Of a stretch of DNA of 9,852 nt, positions 1 through 5,938 are shown piece after piece. The notes beneath the pieces are model-generated. The model was not told the origin of the DNA and made no database searches. It worked only from the letters and a program-made list of their open reading frames with translations. The stretch's first letter is position 1. Every line of letters starts with the position of its first letter. The stretch covers positions 1 through 9,852 of the forward strand of contig CAJAKT010000148.1 in NCBI GenBank assembly GCA_903940375.1. Direction: 5' to 3'. The position numbers were made by a program, and so were the translations under genes. This DNA is from an uncultured bacterium (GTDB taxonomy: Bacteria; Actinomycetota; Actinomycetes; S36-B12).

Positions 1-127
1 CGAGTATCCTGGCAACCAGCTCGTCGCTGAAGCTCGGATCCGATGCGGCAATGATTGCCACTTGAGTGGCGTTGGCGGCAATCAGCTTGTGTCTATGTGC
101 AGCAGACCGAACAAGTAGTGTCGTTCG
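1..127 (-). pseudogene. rsgA: Internal fragment of an RsgA (YjeQ)-like ribosome small-subunit GTPase, foreign to the rest of the window
   Basis: Reading the minus strand from about 127 down to 1 gives a stop-free segment of about 42 residues. It includes LLVRSAAHRHKLIAANATQV followed by a stretch ending SDPSFSDELVARIL. This strongly resembles the junction between the OB-fold and the circularly permuted GTPase domain of RsgA, where family members read roughly RNLLYRSD..R.KLIAANVTQ...V.A..P.FSEEL..R.LVAAE. RsgA is a GTPase that acts in late maturation of the 30S ribosomal subunit. The fragment has neither start nor stop; the protein would continue leftwards past base 1. Hand-counted G+C of bases 1-120 is about 56% (67 of 120), lower than the adjoining sequence, and the wording looks proteobacterial rather than actinobacterial. 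Family call from memory, not from a search. An assembly chimera is as likely as a real rearrangement. Confidence 0.55.
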
Positions 128-549
128 CGGTCGCGATGAGGCGATCGCTTTTCGACGCAGTCGGCGGCTGGCCGGACGAGTTCTTCTATGCCCACGAGGG
201 CATCGACCTGGTGTGGCGCGTCTGGGACGAGGGCTACACGCCGTGGTACGCGGCCGATCTCGTCGCGAACCATCCGGTCATCGATCCGGCCCGGCACGAG
301 GTGTACTACCGCCTCAACGCGCGCAATCGGGTGTGGCTGGCCCGACGCAACCTGCCCGTCGTCCTGGAGCCGCTGTATGTCGGAACCTGGGTCGGAATGA
401 CGCTGCTGCGCGTGCGCGACCGCGAGGCCCTGGGCGCCTGGTTCGGCGGCCTGCGCGAGGGGATGGAGCAGCGTCCGGCGGGTCGTCGTCGGATGAAGTG
501 GTCGACGGTGTGGGCGATGACGAAGGCCGGTCGCCCGCCCGTCATCTAG
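121..549 (+). CDS. Family 2 glycosyltransferase, C-terminal part only (5' end lost at a junction)
   Basis: This is the C-terminal part of a GT-A glycosyltransferase that would transfer a sugar from a nucleotide donor at the inner face of the membrane, probably to a cell-wall or capsular polysaccharide precursor. The sequence shows AMRRSLFDAVGGWPDEFF, then an acidic HEGIDLVWRVWDEGY segment (the usual (E/D)(D/E)xDLxWR region near the end of the catalytic domain), HPVIDPARHEVYYRLNARNR, and a conserved tail WSTVWAMTKAGRPPVI. The N-terminal half with the nucleotide-binding fold and DxD motif is missing. The frame stays open back to a TTG at 55, but those codons are antisense to the rsgA-like fragment and do not look like glycosyltransferase. 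Recognisable family sequence begins near 121-135. It could correspond to the wbbL (rhamnosyltransferase) position in mycobacteria, but the acceptor and sugar cannot be told from this piece. Confidence 0.8.
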   Translation, partial: SFAVAMRRSLFDAVGGWPDEFFYAHEGIDLVWRVWDEGYTPWYAADLVANHPVIDPARHEVYYRLNARNRVWLARRNLPVVLEPLYVGTWVGMTLLRVRDREALGAWFGGLREGMEQRPAGRRRMKWSTVWAMTKAGRPPVI

Positions 550-569
550 TCCTCGTTCAGTGGCGGGAC

Positions 570-601
570 GTGGGGGTCGAATTGCGCCTTTGGACCCCCA
601 C
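570..601. terminator. Stem-loop between convergent genes, probable bidirectional terminator
   Basis: A perfect 9-bp inverted repeat, gtgggggtc at 570-578 and gacccccac at 593-601, has a 14-base loop. It lies in the 82-base gap between the glycosyltransferase stop (549) and the LCP gene stop (632), the expected place for a terminator serving both strands. No long T-run follows on either strand, as is common in high-G+C actinobacteria. A second, weaker hairpin (cccgcc 604-609 with ggcggg 625-630) follows directly. Confidence 0.5.
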
Positions 602-631
602 AGCCCGCCTCTCGACAGGGTCGGGGCGGGG

Positions 632-2086
632 TCAGGAGGCGCAGAATTCCTCGTCGCCGGTGTTGACCTGCGTCGTGTAGTCCTGGGTCAGGGCGCTGAT
701 CTCGACCGGCTTGATGTCGGTGAAGTCGGTGCCGATGATCAGGTTCATCGTGGCGCCCTGCTTCTTGACCTTCTCGCCCTGCGCGGTCGCCGCGTACATG
801 AGTGTCTTCGCGGACGTGTCCCAGCTCGGGTCGTACTGCACGGTGGTCGTCGTGACATCGGCCGTGTCGGCGTTGCCGACCTCCTCGACGACGTAGCCCT
901 GCTTGCGCAGCAGCTTGGCCACCTGCTTCGCCTTGCCCTTGACGCCGGTTCCGTTGAGGACGTTGACCTTGATGTTCTCCGGCTTCGTGCGGAGCAGCGG
1001 CTGATCGGACGTCTCCGTGGTGCCGTCGGTCGTGGTGGAGGTCGCCGGTGGTGGCCACGGGGTGTCGTTCTTCATGGCATCCCACAACGCCGCGGCCTTC
1101 TTGGTGTTGACGCTGACGGTCGCGTTGTCGCCGTTGGGGGTCCACGGCACCGTCACGAACGTCACGTTCGCGGGGCGCAGGTCCTTCAGGCTCAGGGCCA
1201 GGTCCTTCAGGTTGTTGACGTCGGCGAGCTGCGTGTCTGCGGTGAGCGACGTGGTCGCTGCATTGAGGACGCCGACGAGTGAAGCGGGGTTGAGCAGCGT
1301 GCCGCTGCTGAGCACCTGTCGGAGCAGGGAGGAGATGAACGCCTGCTGACGACGAATACGCGAGGTGTCCGAGCCGTCGCCGATGTTGTGCCGGGCGCGG
1401 ACGAAGGCGAGCGCCTCCTCGCCCTTCACGACGTGCTTGCCCTTGTCGAGCTTCAGGCCGCTCAGCGGGTCGTCGATGGCGGTGGCCAGGCAGATCTCCA
1501 CGCCGCCGATGGCGTCGACGATGCGCTTGAAGCCGCCGAAGTCGACCAGCATGAAGTTGCTGATGTCGAGGCCGCTCATCTCGTTGACGGCCTTGATGGT
1601 GCAGCCCGGGCCGCCGAGTTCGATGGCCTGGTTGAAGCGGCCGGAGTAGCCGCCCACCTTCTTGCCATCGTTCTTGCAGGTGGGCAGGTCGATGATCGTG
1701 TCGCGCGGGATGCTGACGCCGACGGCGGACTGCCGGTCGCCGCTGATGTGCAGGACGATCACCGTGTCGGAACGCTGGGCCGTGCCGAACTTGTCCACGC
1801 TGCCAAAGCCGCCGTTGCCCTTGCCCGCCCGGGTGTCGCTGCCCATGAGCACGATGTTCAACGGCTCGTAGGTGCCGGTCTCCTCGTTGACGGCCGCGAT
1901 GGGTTTCGCCGCGGCCTCGGTGCCGAGCTGCTCGGTGACGTCGATGGCGGTGATGTTCCCCTGCAGCTGGCCCATGACGACGCTGACGCCGGCACCCACC
2001 ACGGTCGTGAGGAGGACCAGCACCGAGAGGATGGTCAGGATCACCCGGGACAGGTGGCGGCCGCTGCTCGCGCCCGGTTGTCTCAT
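632..2086 (-). CDS. LCP (LytR-CpsA-Psr) family glycopolymer-to-peptidoglycan ligase with C-terminal LytR_C domain
   Basis: LCP enzymes are membrane-anchored phosphotransferases that move glycopolymers from a polyprenyl-phosphate carrier onto peptidoglycan outside the cell (arabinogalactan in mycobacteria, teichoic acids or capsule elsewhere). Numbering from the ATG at 2086 (484 aa): a short cytoplasmic tail, one membrane helix at about 14-36, and an LCP domain at about 76-258 with MGSDTR (81-86), RSDTV (105-109), SIPRDT (125-130), VRARH (229-233) and RIRRQQ (243-248). A Ser/Thr-rich linker follows at about 348-360, then a LytR_C domain at about 370-460 opening with VNVLNGTG. An in-frame ATG at 2146 would add 20 residues, but those codons have only about 70% G/C in third position and read MAGRDWLRPS..., so I prefer 2086; neither start has a strong ribosome binding site. 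Divergent from the SpoIID gene and convergent with the glycosyltransferase. Closest expected relative is Rv3267 (Lcp1). Confidence 0.93.
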   Translation of the reverse strand: MRQPGASSGRHLSRVILTILSVLVLLTTVVGAGVSVVMGQLQGNITAIDVTEQLGTEAAAKPIAAVNEETGTYEPLNIVLMGSDTRAGKGNGGFGSVDKFGTAQRSDTVIVLHISGDRQSAVGVSIPRDTIIDLPTCKNDGKKVGGYSGRFNQAIELGGPGCTIKAVNEMSGLDISNFMLVDFGGFKRIVDAIGGVEICLATAIDDPLSGLKLDKGKHVVKGEEALAFVRARHNIGDGSDTSRIRRQQAFISSLLRQVLSSGTLLNPASLVGVLNAATTSLTADTQLADVNNLKDLALSLKDLRPANVTFVTVPWTPNGDNATVSVNTKKAAALWDAMKNDTPWPPPATSTTTDGTTETSDQPLLRTKPENIKVNVLNGTGVKGKAKQVAKLLRKQGYVVEEVGNADTADVTTTTVQYDPSWDTSAKTLMYAATAQGEKVKKQGATMNLIIGTDFTDIKPVEISALTQDYTTQVNTGDEEFCAS

Positions 2087-2350
2087 CGGTGTCCCATCGG
2101 TGGCTCGGAGGTGAACGGATGGCCTCAGCCAGTCCCGCCCAGCCATGGTAAGCGGTGGCGGTCCCTGCTCAGTACCGACGCACCCGCAGGGACGCGGGTT
2201 CCCTGTTCCCTCACGATCACGGCCCGATCGATGTGAGCAAAGTGACGGTTGGTGCTCGTGGGAAGTGGAGATGGCGGCACTTGTGTGGCACCGTGGAGAC
2301 TGGCCGGGCGTGGGACGTCGCGGTCGTGCCGCCTTCCCCGAGGAGTCCCC
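2087..2350. promoter_or_regulatory. Divergent LCP/SpoIID intergenic region with potential hairpins
   Basis: This 264-base gap must hold the start signals of both divergent genes. I find no convincing -35/-10 pair on either strand. It does hold several inverted repeats: acccgc 2182-2187 with gcgggt 2194-2199 (6-base loop); gtccctg 2161-2167 with cagggac 2187-2193, which competes with the first; and ctcacgatc 2210-2218 with gatc 2226-2229 plus gtgag 2233-2237 (9 bp, 3-base bulge, 7-base loop). Pairing is by eye, with no energy calculation. Confidence 0.45.
2260..2345 (+). promoter_or_regulatory. Candidate long stem in the SpoIID mRNA leader, ending at the ribosome binding site
   Basis: A perfect 8-bp inverted repeat (ggcggcac 2273-2280, gtgccgcc 2326-2333) can be extended by gggaa 2260-2264 pairing with ttccc 2334-2338 across an 8-base one-sided bulge. 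The 3' strand of this helix ends two bases before the strong Shine-Dalgarno gaggag at 2340-2345, five bases ahead of the GTG start at 2351. If transcribed, such a helix could control access to the ribosome binding site. I see no match to a riboswitch consensus I know, including the c-di-AMP (ydaO) type found ahead of some actinobacterial cell-wall hydrolases. Confidence 0.35.
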
Positions 2351-4060
2351 GTGAGTGTCCGCCCGTCCGCGGTGGCCCGTGCCCTGGGAATTGCCCTGGT
2401 GCCGGCGCTGCTGCTGTCGGGACTCGGCCTGACGGCCACTGCCTCAGCAGCCCCCGGCGACCCGTTGCCTGCGGACTTCACCCTGACCGGGTCGGGTTTC
2501 GGCCACGCGGTGGGGATGTCGCAGTGGGGCGCCTACGGAATGGCCAAGGCCGGCTTCGATGCGACGGGCATCGTCACCCATTACTACACCGGGACGACCG
2601 TCACTCCGGTCCAGGACGACATGGACGTGCGCATCGCACTGCTCCATCAGGTGACGGCCGCGAAGGTGCGGTCGGAGGCGCTTGACCCGACGGGTGGAGC
2701 CGTGGAGGTCACGGTCGGCCCGACGGTGACGCTTGGTGGGCCGCTCGATGAATTCCGGTTCGGCATCAACGGCGCACAGGTCAGCGTCCAGCGGGTGGCG
2801 GGCGGTCAGACGGTCGAACTCGGTGTCGCGCCGACCGTGACGGTGCGCTGGGCGGGCACCCGCACACCCGGCACGGCCGCGGGCGGCCCGACCCTGCTCG
2901 ACGTCGTCGGCAGCGGATCGTCACTCGACTCGTCCGGTCACCGTTACCGCTACGGGACCCTCGAGGTCGTCCCCGTGTCAACGTCGGGCGGTATGCGGCT
3001 GAACGTGGTGAACTCGGTTCGGATCCACGACGAGTACCTCTACGGGATCTCCGAGGTCTCCAGCTCGTGGCCGTCGGCGGCTCAGCAGGCTCAGGTGCTC
3101 GCTGCCCGCACCTATGCGCTCAGCAAGGTGAGTCGAGGCGTGCGTCAGTCCTGCTCGTGCCACATGGACGACGGCGGCGGCCCGTACTACGACCAGACCT
3201 TCACGGGCTGGCTCAAGGCGAGCTCGGCCAAGGGCAGCAACTGGGTCGACTCCGTGAACGCGACCTTCGCCTCCGAGACCACGGGCCTGGCGATCCTCTT
3301 CGACGGCAAGCCGATCAGCGCCTTCTACAGCGCCTCGAGCGGTGGTGCGACGCAGTCGGTCCAGGACGTATGGGGTGGCACCCTGCCGTACGTCGTGTCC
3401 GTGCCGGATCCGTACATGCAGGACCCGGCGAATCCCGAGCGGGCCTGGACCGTCGTGGTGCCGCAGGCACGGATGGCCAAGGTCTTCGGGACGGCCCAGG
3501 TGGCGTCCGTCGCCGTCACCGAGCGATTCGTCTCCGGAGCGGTCAAGACCGTCACGGCGACGCTGCCGGATGCCACGACCGTCACCCGATCCGGTGGGCA
3601 GCTGGCCGGTGCACTCGGGTTGAAGTCCACCTTCGTCACCGGCGTCAACGGCGACCCGGGTGCCGCCCTCCCCGCTGCGGTGCCGACGACCACGCCCGCA
3701 CCGGCACCTGCGCCGGCACCTGCGCCGGCCGCTGCACCCGCACCCGCTCCCGCGCCGGTGACCGTCAAGCAGCGCACGGTGTCCCTGCTCACTCCGCCTG
3801 CGGTGACGGTCGCGCGTGGCGCCTCCTACAAGATCGTCGGTGTGGTCCGCCCCGCGAAGGCCGGCCTGAAGGCGTGGCGTCAGCGGCTCGTCGACGGCCA
3901 GTGGAAGACGATGGCGATCGATCGCACGAGTCCCAAGGGCCGGTATCGATTCGTCATTCGCAAGGCCAAGCCGGCGGCCGCGGGCACCTACCGCGTGCTG
4001 GTCGTGCGCAAGGGGAACGTGGTCGGCGTCAGCGCGGAGTACACCGTCGCGATCGGCTGA
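2351..4060 (+). CDS. Secreted SpoIID/LytB-domain protein with Pro-Ala linker and C-terminal beta domain
   Basis: SpoIID is a lytic transglycosylase in endospore formers that cleaves glycan strands lacking stem peptides; actinobacterial homologues are presumed to remodel peptidoglycan or modified glycan outside the cell. The GTG at 2351 is chosen over upstream in-frame starts because gaggag sits at 2340-2345 and because it directly gives a Sec signal peptide: short basic start, hydrophobic core about 11-27, likely cleavage after ASA at residue 33. The 569-aa product shows GHAVGMSQWGAYGMA (51-65) followed by HYYTGT, then EVSSSWPSAAQQAQVLAARTYAL (from 235), YSASSGGATQSVQDVW (about 325-340) and LGLKSTF. 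A Pro-Ala linker spans 441-469, and a beta-rich, Ig-like tail about 471-569. In Bacillus SpoIID the GHGVGMSQ motif follows the others; here it comes first. No other sporulation gene is visible. Substrate unknown. Confidence 0.9.
   Translation: MSVRPSAVARALGIALVPALLLSGLGLTATASAAPGDPLPADFTLTGSGFGHAVGMSQWGAYGMAKAGFDATGIVTHYYTGTTVTPVQDDMDVRIALLHQVTAAKVRSEALDPTGGAVEVTVGPTVTLGGPLDEFRFGINGAQVSVQRVAGGQTVELGVAPTVTVRWAGTRTPGTAAGGPTLLDVVGSGSSLDSSGHRYRYGTLEVVPVSTSGGMRLNVVNSVRIHDEYLYGISEVSSSWPSAAQQAQVLAARTYALSKVSRGVRQSCSCHMDDGGGPYYDQTFTGWLKASSAKGSNWVDSVNATFASETTGLAILFDGKPISAFYSASSGGATQSVQDVWGGTLPYVVSVPDPYMQDPANPERAWTVVVPQARMAKVFGTAQVASVAVTERFVSGAVKTVTATLPDATTVTRSGGQLAGALGLKSTFVTGVNGDPGAALPAAVPTTTPAPAPAPAPAPAAAPAPAPAPVTVKQRTVSLLTPPAVTVARGASYKIVGVVRPAKAGLKAWRQRLVDGQWKTMAIDRTSPKGRYRFVIRKAKPAAAGTYRVLVVRKGNVVGVSAEYTVAIG
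3703..3726 (+). repeat. 12-bp tandem duplication inside the Pro-Ala linker
   Basis: The unit ggcacctgcgcc occurs twice head to tail (3703-3714 and 3715-3726) within the codons for the (Pro-Ala)n linker of the SpoIID-domain protein. It keeps the reading frame and adds four residues per copy, so copy-number change would alter linker length without breaking the gene. Low-complexity linkers of this kind are common in secreted actinobacterial proteins. Confidence 0.8.
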
Positions 4061-4798
4061 TCAGCCACTGCTGGTTGCGCGCGCGGTGATGCGCTCCTGA
4101 CCGACGAGCTGATCTGCGTCGGCGATGTTGCGTGCGAGAACCACGCTGGCATCGGCCACGAGGGGCACGGCCACTGCTGCCAGCCACCCGTCGATGAGGT
4201 CGATGTCGTCGCTCGCGAGCAGTCGTCCCCCGGTGCCCAGGCCCCAGTCGGCCGCCCGCGTTCGGGCCAAGTCGAGAACCTCCTGCTGGCTCATCGTGCG
4301 ACCAGCGCAGGTCAGGGCCGACAGATCACCGCTCGGAGGTTCGAACAGGTAGGCATCCGGCTGCTGTCGCACCGCCAGCGTCACATCGATGCTCCCGTCC
4401 GGCAGCGGCTCGCTGAGCGGGAGCCCGAATGGGTGCAGGGAGACGACGGCGACATCACGTCGGGCTGGACCGGTAGCGCCCGCTGCATCGTCGATCGTCG
4501 TCACGAAGAGGTCGACCGATGTCGCATCGGCGTCGAGATCGACGATGCACCCGGCCGTCCAGACGCCCGCGCACCACGCTGCCCGCTGCCAGTGCAGGGG
4601 GAGCAGCAGGCCGACGCGTGCGCCCGCCTCCAGGTCGAACTCGTCGCGGAGGGCGTTTGCGATCTTCGCCGCCGCGTTCTCCAGGGACGTGGCGGAGAGT
4701 TCGGTTCGTGCTCCCGTTGCCCCGTCGATCGAGGTCACGACCGGCGCACCGCCTGACGATCGCTTGCGCGCCTGCAACAGGCCCCATGCATCACCCAC
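4061..4798 (-). CDS. TIGR03089-like protein (degenerate AMP-binding-enzyme homologue, function unknown)
   Basis: A 245-aa protein matching, from memory, the actinobacterial TIGR03089 family, which resembles the N-terminal portion of adenylate-forming (AMP-binding) enzymes but has no assigned reaction. Visible family features are the opening PVVTSIDGATGARTELSA (19-36), the helix ENAAAKIANALRDEF (40-54), VGLLLPLHWQRAAWCAGVW (62-80) and SLHPFGLP (120-127). It lacks the Ser/Thr/Gly-rich P-loop ending in Lys and the whole C-terminal subdomain of active ligases, so catalysis by the usual route is unlikely. No signal peptide or membrane helix is seen. The start is GTG at 4798 with no clear Shine-Dalgarno; a TACCGT -10-like hexamer at 4810-4805 would allow a leaderless message. 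Its stop abuts the SpoIID gene stop. In mycobacteria the apparent orthologue (Rv3268) lies beside the LCP gene, suggesting an envelope-linked role; that is inference. Confidence 0.82.
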   Translation of the reverse strand: MGDAWGLLQARKRSSGGAPVVTSIDGATGARTELSATSLENAAAKIANALRDEFDLEAGARVGLLLPLHWQRAAWCAGVWTAGCIVDLDADATSVDLFVTTIDDAAGATGPARRDVAVVSLHPFGLPLSEPLPDGSIDVTLAVRQQPDAYLFEPPSGDLSALTCAGRTMSQQEVLDLARTRAADWGLGTGGRLLASDDIDLIDGWLAAVAVPLVADASVVLARNIADADQLVGQERITARATSSG

Positions 4799-4848
4799 GT
4801 CGGCACGGTACCGAGGTCGAGCACGTTCCCGTATGGCACCCTTGCGGC
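4799..4848. promoter_or_regulatory. 50-bp divergent promoter region, possibly leaderless on both sides
   Basis: Only 50 bases separate the two GTG starts and neither gene has a recognisable Shine-Dalgarno. On the minus strand TACCGT (4810-4805) stands 6 bases before the GTG at 4798, the spacing expected if transcription begins at or next to the start codon. On the plus strand TATGGC (4832-4837) is a weaker -10 candidate for the gene at 4849. An 8-bp palindrome, cggtaccg at 4806-4813, overlaps the minus-strand -10. No good -35 was found. Confidence 0.3.
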
Positions 4849-5925
4849 GTGACCGAAGCCGTGCTCCTCGTCGGAGGCCAGGGAACCCGCCTGCGCCCGC
4901 TGACCATCAACACTCCCAAGCCGATGCTTCCCGTCGCGGGCGTGCCGTTCACCGTCCACCAGATCACGCGCGCGCGGGATGCCGGAGTGACGCGCATCGT
5001 GCTCGCCACGTCGTACAAGGCGGAGACATTCAGGGCCTTCATCGAGGGCAACGACCTCGGTATCGAGGTGGTGATCGCCACGGAGGACGAGCCACTGGGC
5101 ACGGGCGGCGCCATCCGCCATGCCCTGCCGTACCTCGAGAGTGCGGGCGACGAGCCGGTCCTGGTCTTCAATGGCGACGTCCTCAGCGGGCTCGACATCG
5201 CCGGTCTCGTTGCGCACCATCGGTCGACCGAGAGCGATGTCTCCCTGTACCTGACCCCGGTCGAGGATCCACGTGCCTACGGTCTGGTGCCCACCGACCA
5301 CACGGGTCGCGTCACCGCATTCCTCGAGAAGCCGAAGACGGCCGAGGAGATCGTCACCAACAACATCAACGCCGGGTGCTACGTGTTCCGTCGAAGCATC
5401 ATCGACGCCATCCCGGCCGGCCGGCCGGTCTCGGTGGAGCGCGAGACCTTCCCCGGTCTGCTTGCCGCCGACGCGATGGTCACGGGTGTCGTCGACAGCG
5501 GATACTGGCTGGACCTCGGCACCCCGCTGTCCTTTGTCCAGGGATCATGCGACCTCGTGCTCGGTGCGGCACCGTCCCCGGCCGTGCCGCAGACCGGTGA
5601 TTACCTCGCGCTGGCGGGGGCGCAGGTCGCCGACGATGCGCAGGTCCACGGCGGCACGGTGATCGGGCGTGATGCGATCGTCGGCCCGGGCGCCATCGTC
5701 AACGGGGCCGTCGTGTTCGACGGCGCGGAGATCGCCGAAGGTGCGCACGTGATCAACAGCATCGTCGGAGTCGACGCTGTCATCGGAGCTGGAACGGTTC
5801 TGCGCGGCGCAGTCATCGGCGACGGCGCAGTGATCGGACGCGGGAACGAACTGCTCGACGGCGTACGCGTGTGGCCGGGTGCCTCCTTGGCCGACGGCAG
5901 CGTGCGGTTCTCCAGCGACGGCTAG
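4849..5925 (+). CDS. manC: Mannose-1-phosphate guanylyltransferase (GDP-mannose pyrophosphorylase), mycobacterial type
   Basis: This cytosolic enzyme most likely makes GDP-mannose from mannose-1-phosphate and GTP, supplying mannosyl donors for lipoglycans, polyprenyl-phosphomannose and protein mannosylation. The 358-aa length and whole-length wording match M. tuberculosis Rv3264c (called manB there; manC elsewhere). Motifs: nucleotide-binding VGGQGTRLRPLT (8-19), KPMLP (24-28), FNGDVLSG with the metal-binding Asp110, FLEKPK (158-163), NAGCYVF (174-180) and YWLDLGTP with the second metal-binding Asp222. A left-handed beta-helix of hexapeptide repeats follows at about 260-345, ending in the family tail VRFSSDG. 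The GTG at 4849 is chosen because it places TEAVLLVGG at the normal N-terminus; the upstream open frame runs antisense through the neighbouring gene and is not family-like. No Shine-Dalgarno is visible. Substrate is inferred from family and context; a different NDP-sugar cannot be excluded. Confidence 0.9.
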   Translation: MTEAVLLVGGQGTRLRPLTINTPKPMLPVAGVPFTVHQITRARDAGVTRIVLATSYKAETFRAFIEGNDLGIEVVIATEDEPLGTGGAIRHALPYLESAGDEPVLVFNGDVLSGLDIAGLVAHHRSTESDVSLYLTPVEDPRAYGLVPTDHTGRVTAFLEKPKTAEEIVTNNINAGCYVFRRSIIDAIPAGRPVSVERETFPGLLAADAMVTGVVDSGYWLDLGTPLSFVQGSCDLVLGAAPSPAVPQTGDYLALAGAQVADDAQVHGGTVIGRDAIVGPGAIVNGAVVFDGAEIAEGAHVINSIVGVDAVIGAGTVLRGAVIGDGAVIGRGNELLDGVRVWPGASLADGSVRFSSDG

Positions 5926-5938
5926 TGGTGCATCGGGT

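Noticed and set aside
55..120. TTG at 55 as the true start of the glycosyltransferase
   Set aside because: No ribosome binding site, non-family residues, and the segment is better explained as antisense to an rsgA-like fragment.
560..1282. Open frame of about 240 codons on the plus strand opposite the LCP gene
   Set aside because: Low-complexity Arg/Gly/Val-rich translation antisense to a clear LCP coding region; a by-product of high G+C at third positions.
2161..2345. Known c-di-AMP (ydaO-type) riboswitch
   Set aside because: Considered because such elements precede actinobacterial cell-wall hydrolases, but the conserved ydaO sequence blocks are not visible.
2249..2350. Upstream in-frame extension of the SpoIID-domain protein
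   Set aside because: The GTG at 2351 has a strong gaggag site and is followed directly by a signal peptide; the extension would bury it.
4519..4848. Upstream in-frame extension of the guanylyltransferase
   Set aside because: Antisense to the TIGR03089-like gene; the family N-terminus begins at the GTG at 4849.
4389..5600. Long Arg/Pro-rich open frame on the plus strand spanning the TIGR03089-like and guanylyltransferase genes
   Set aside because: Runs through two real genes in the wrong frame or strand and has no domain-like sequence.
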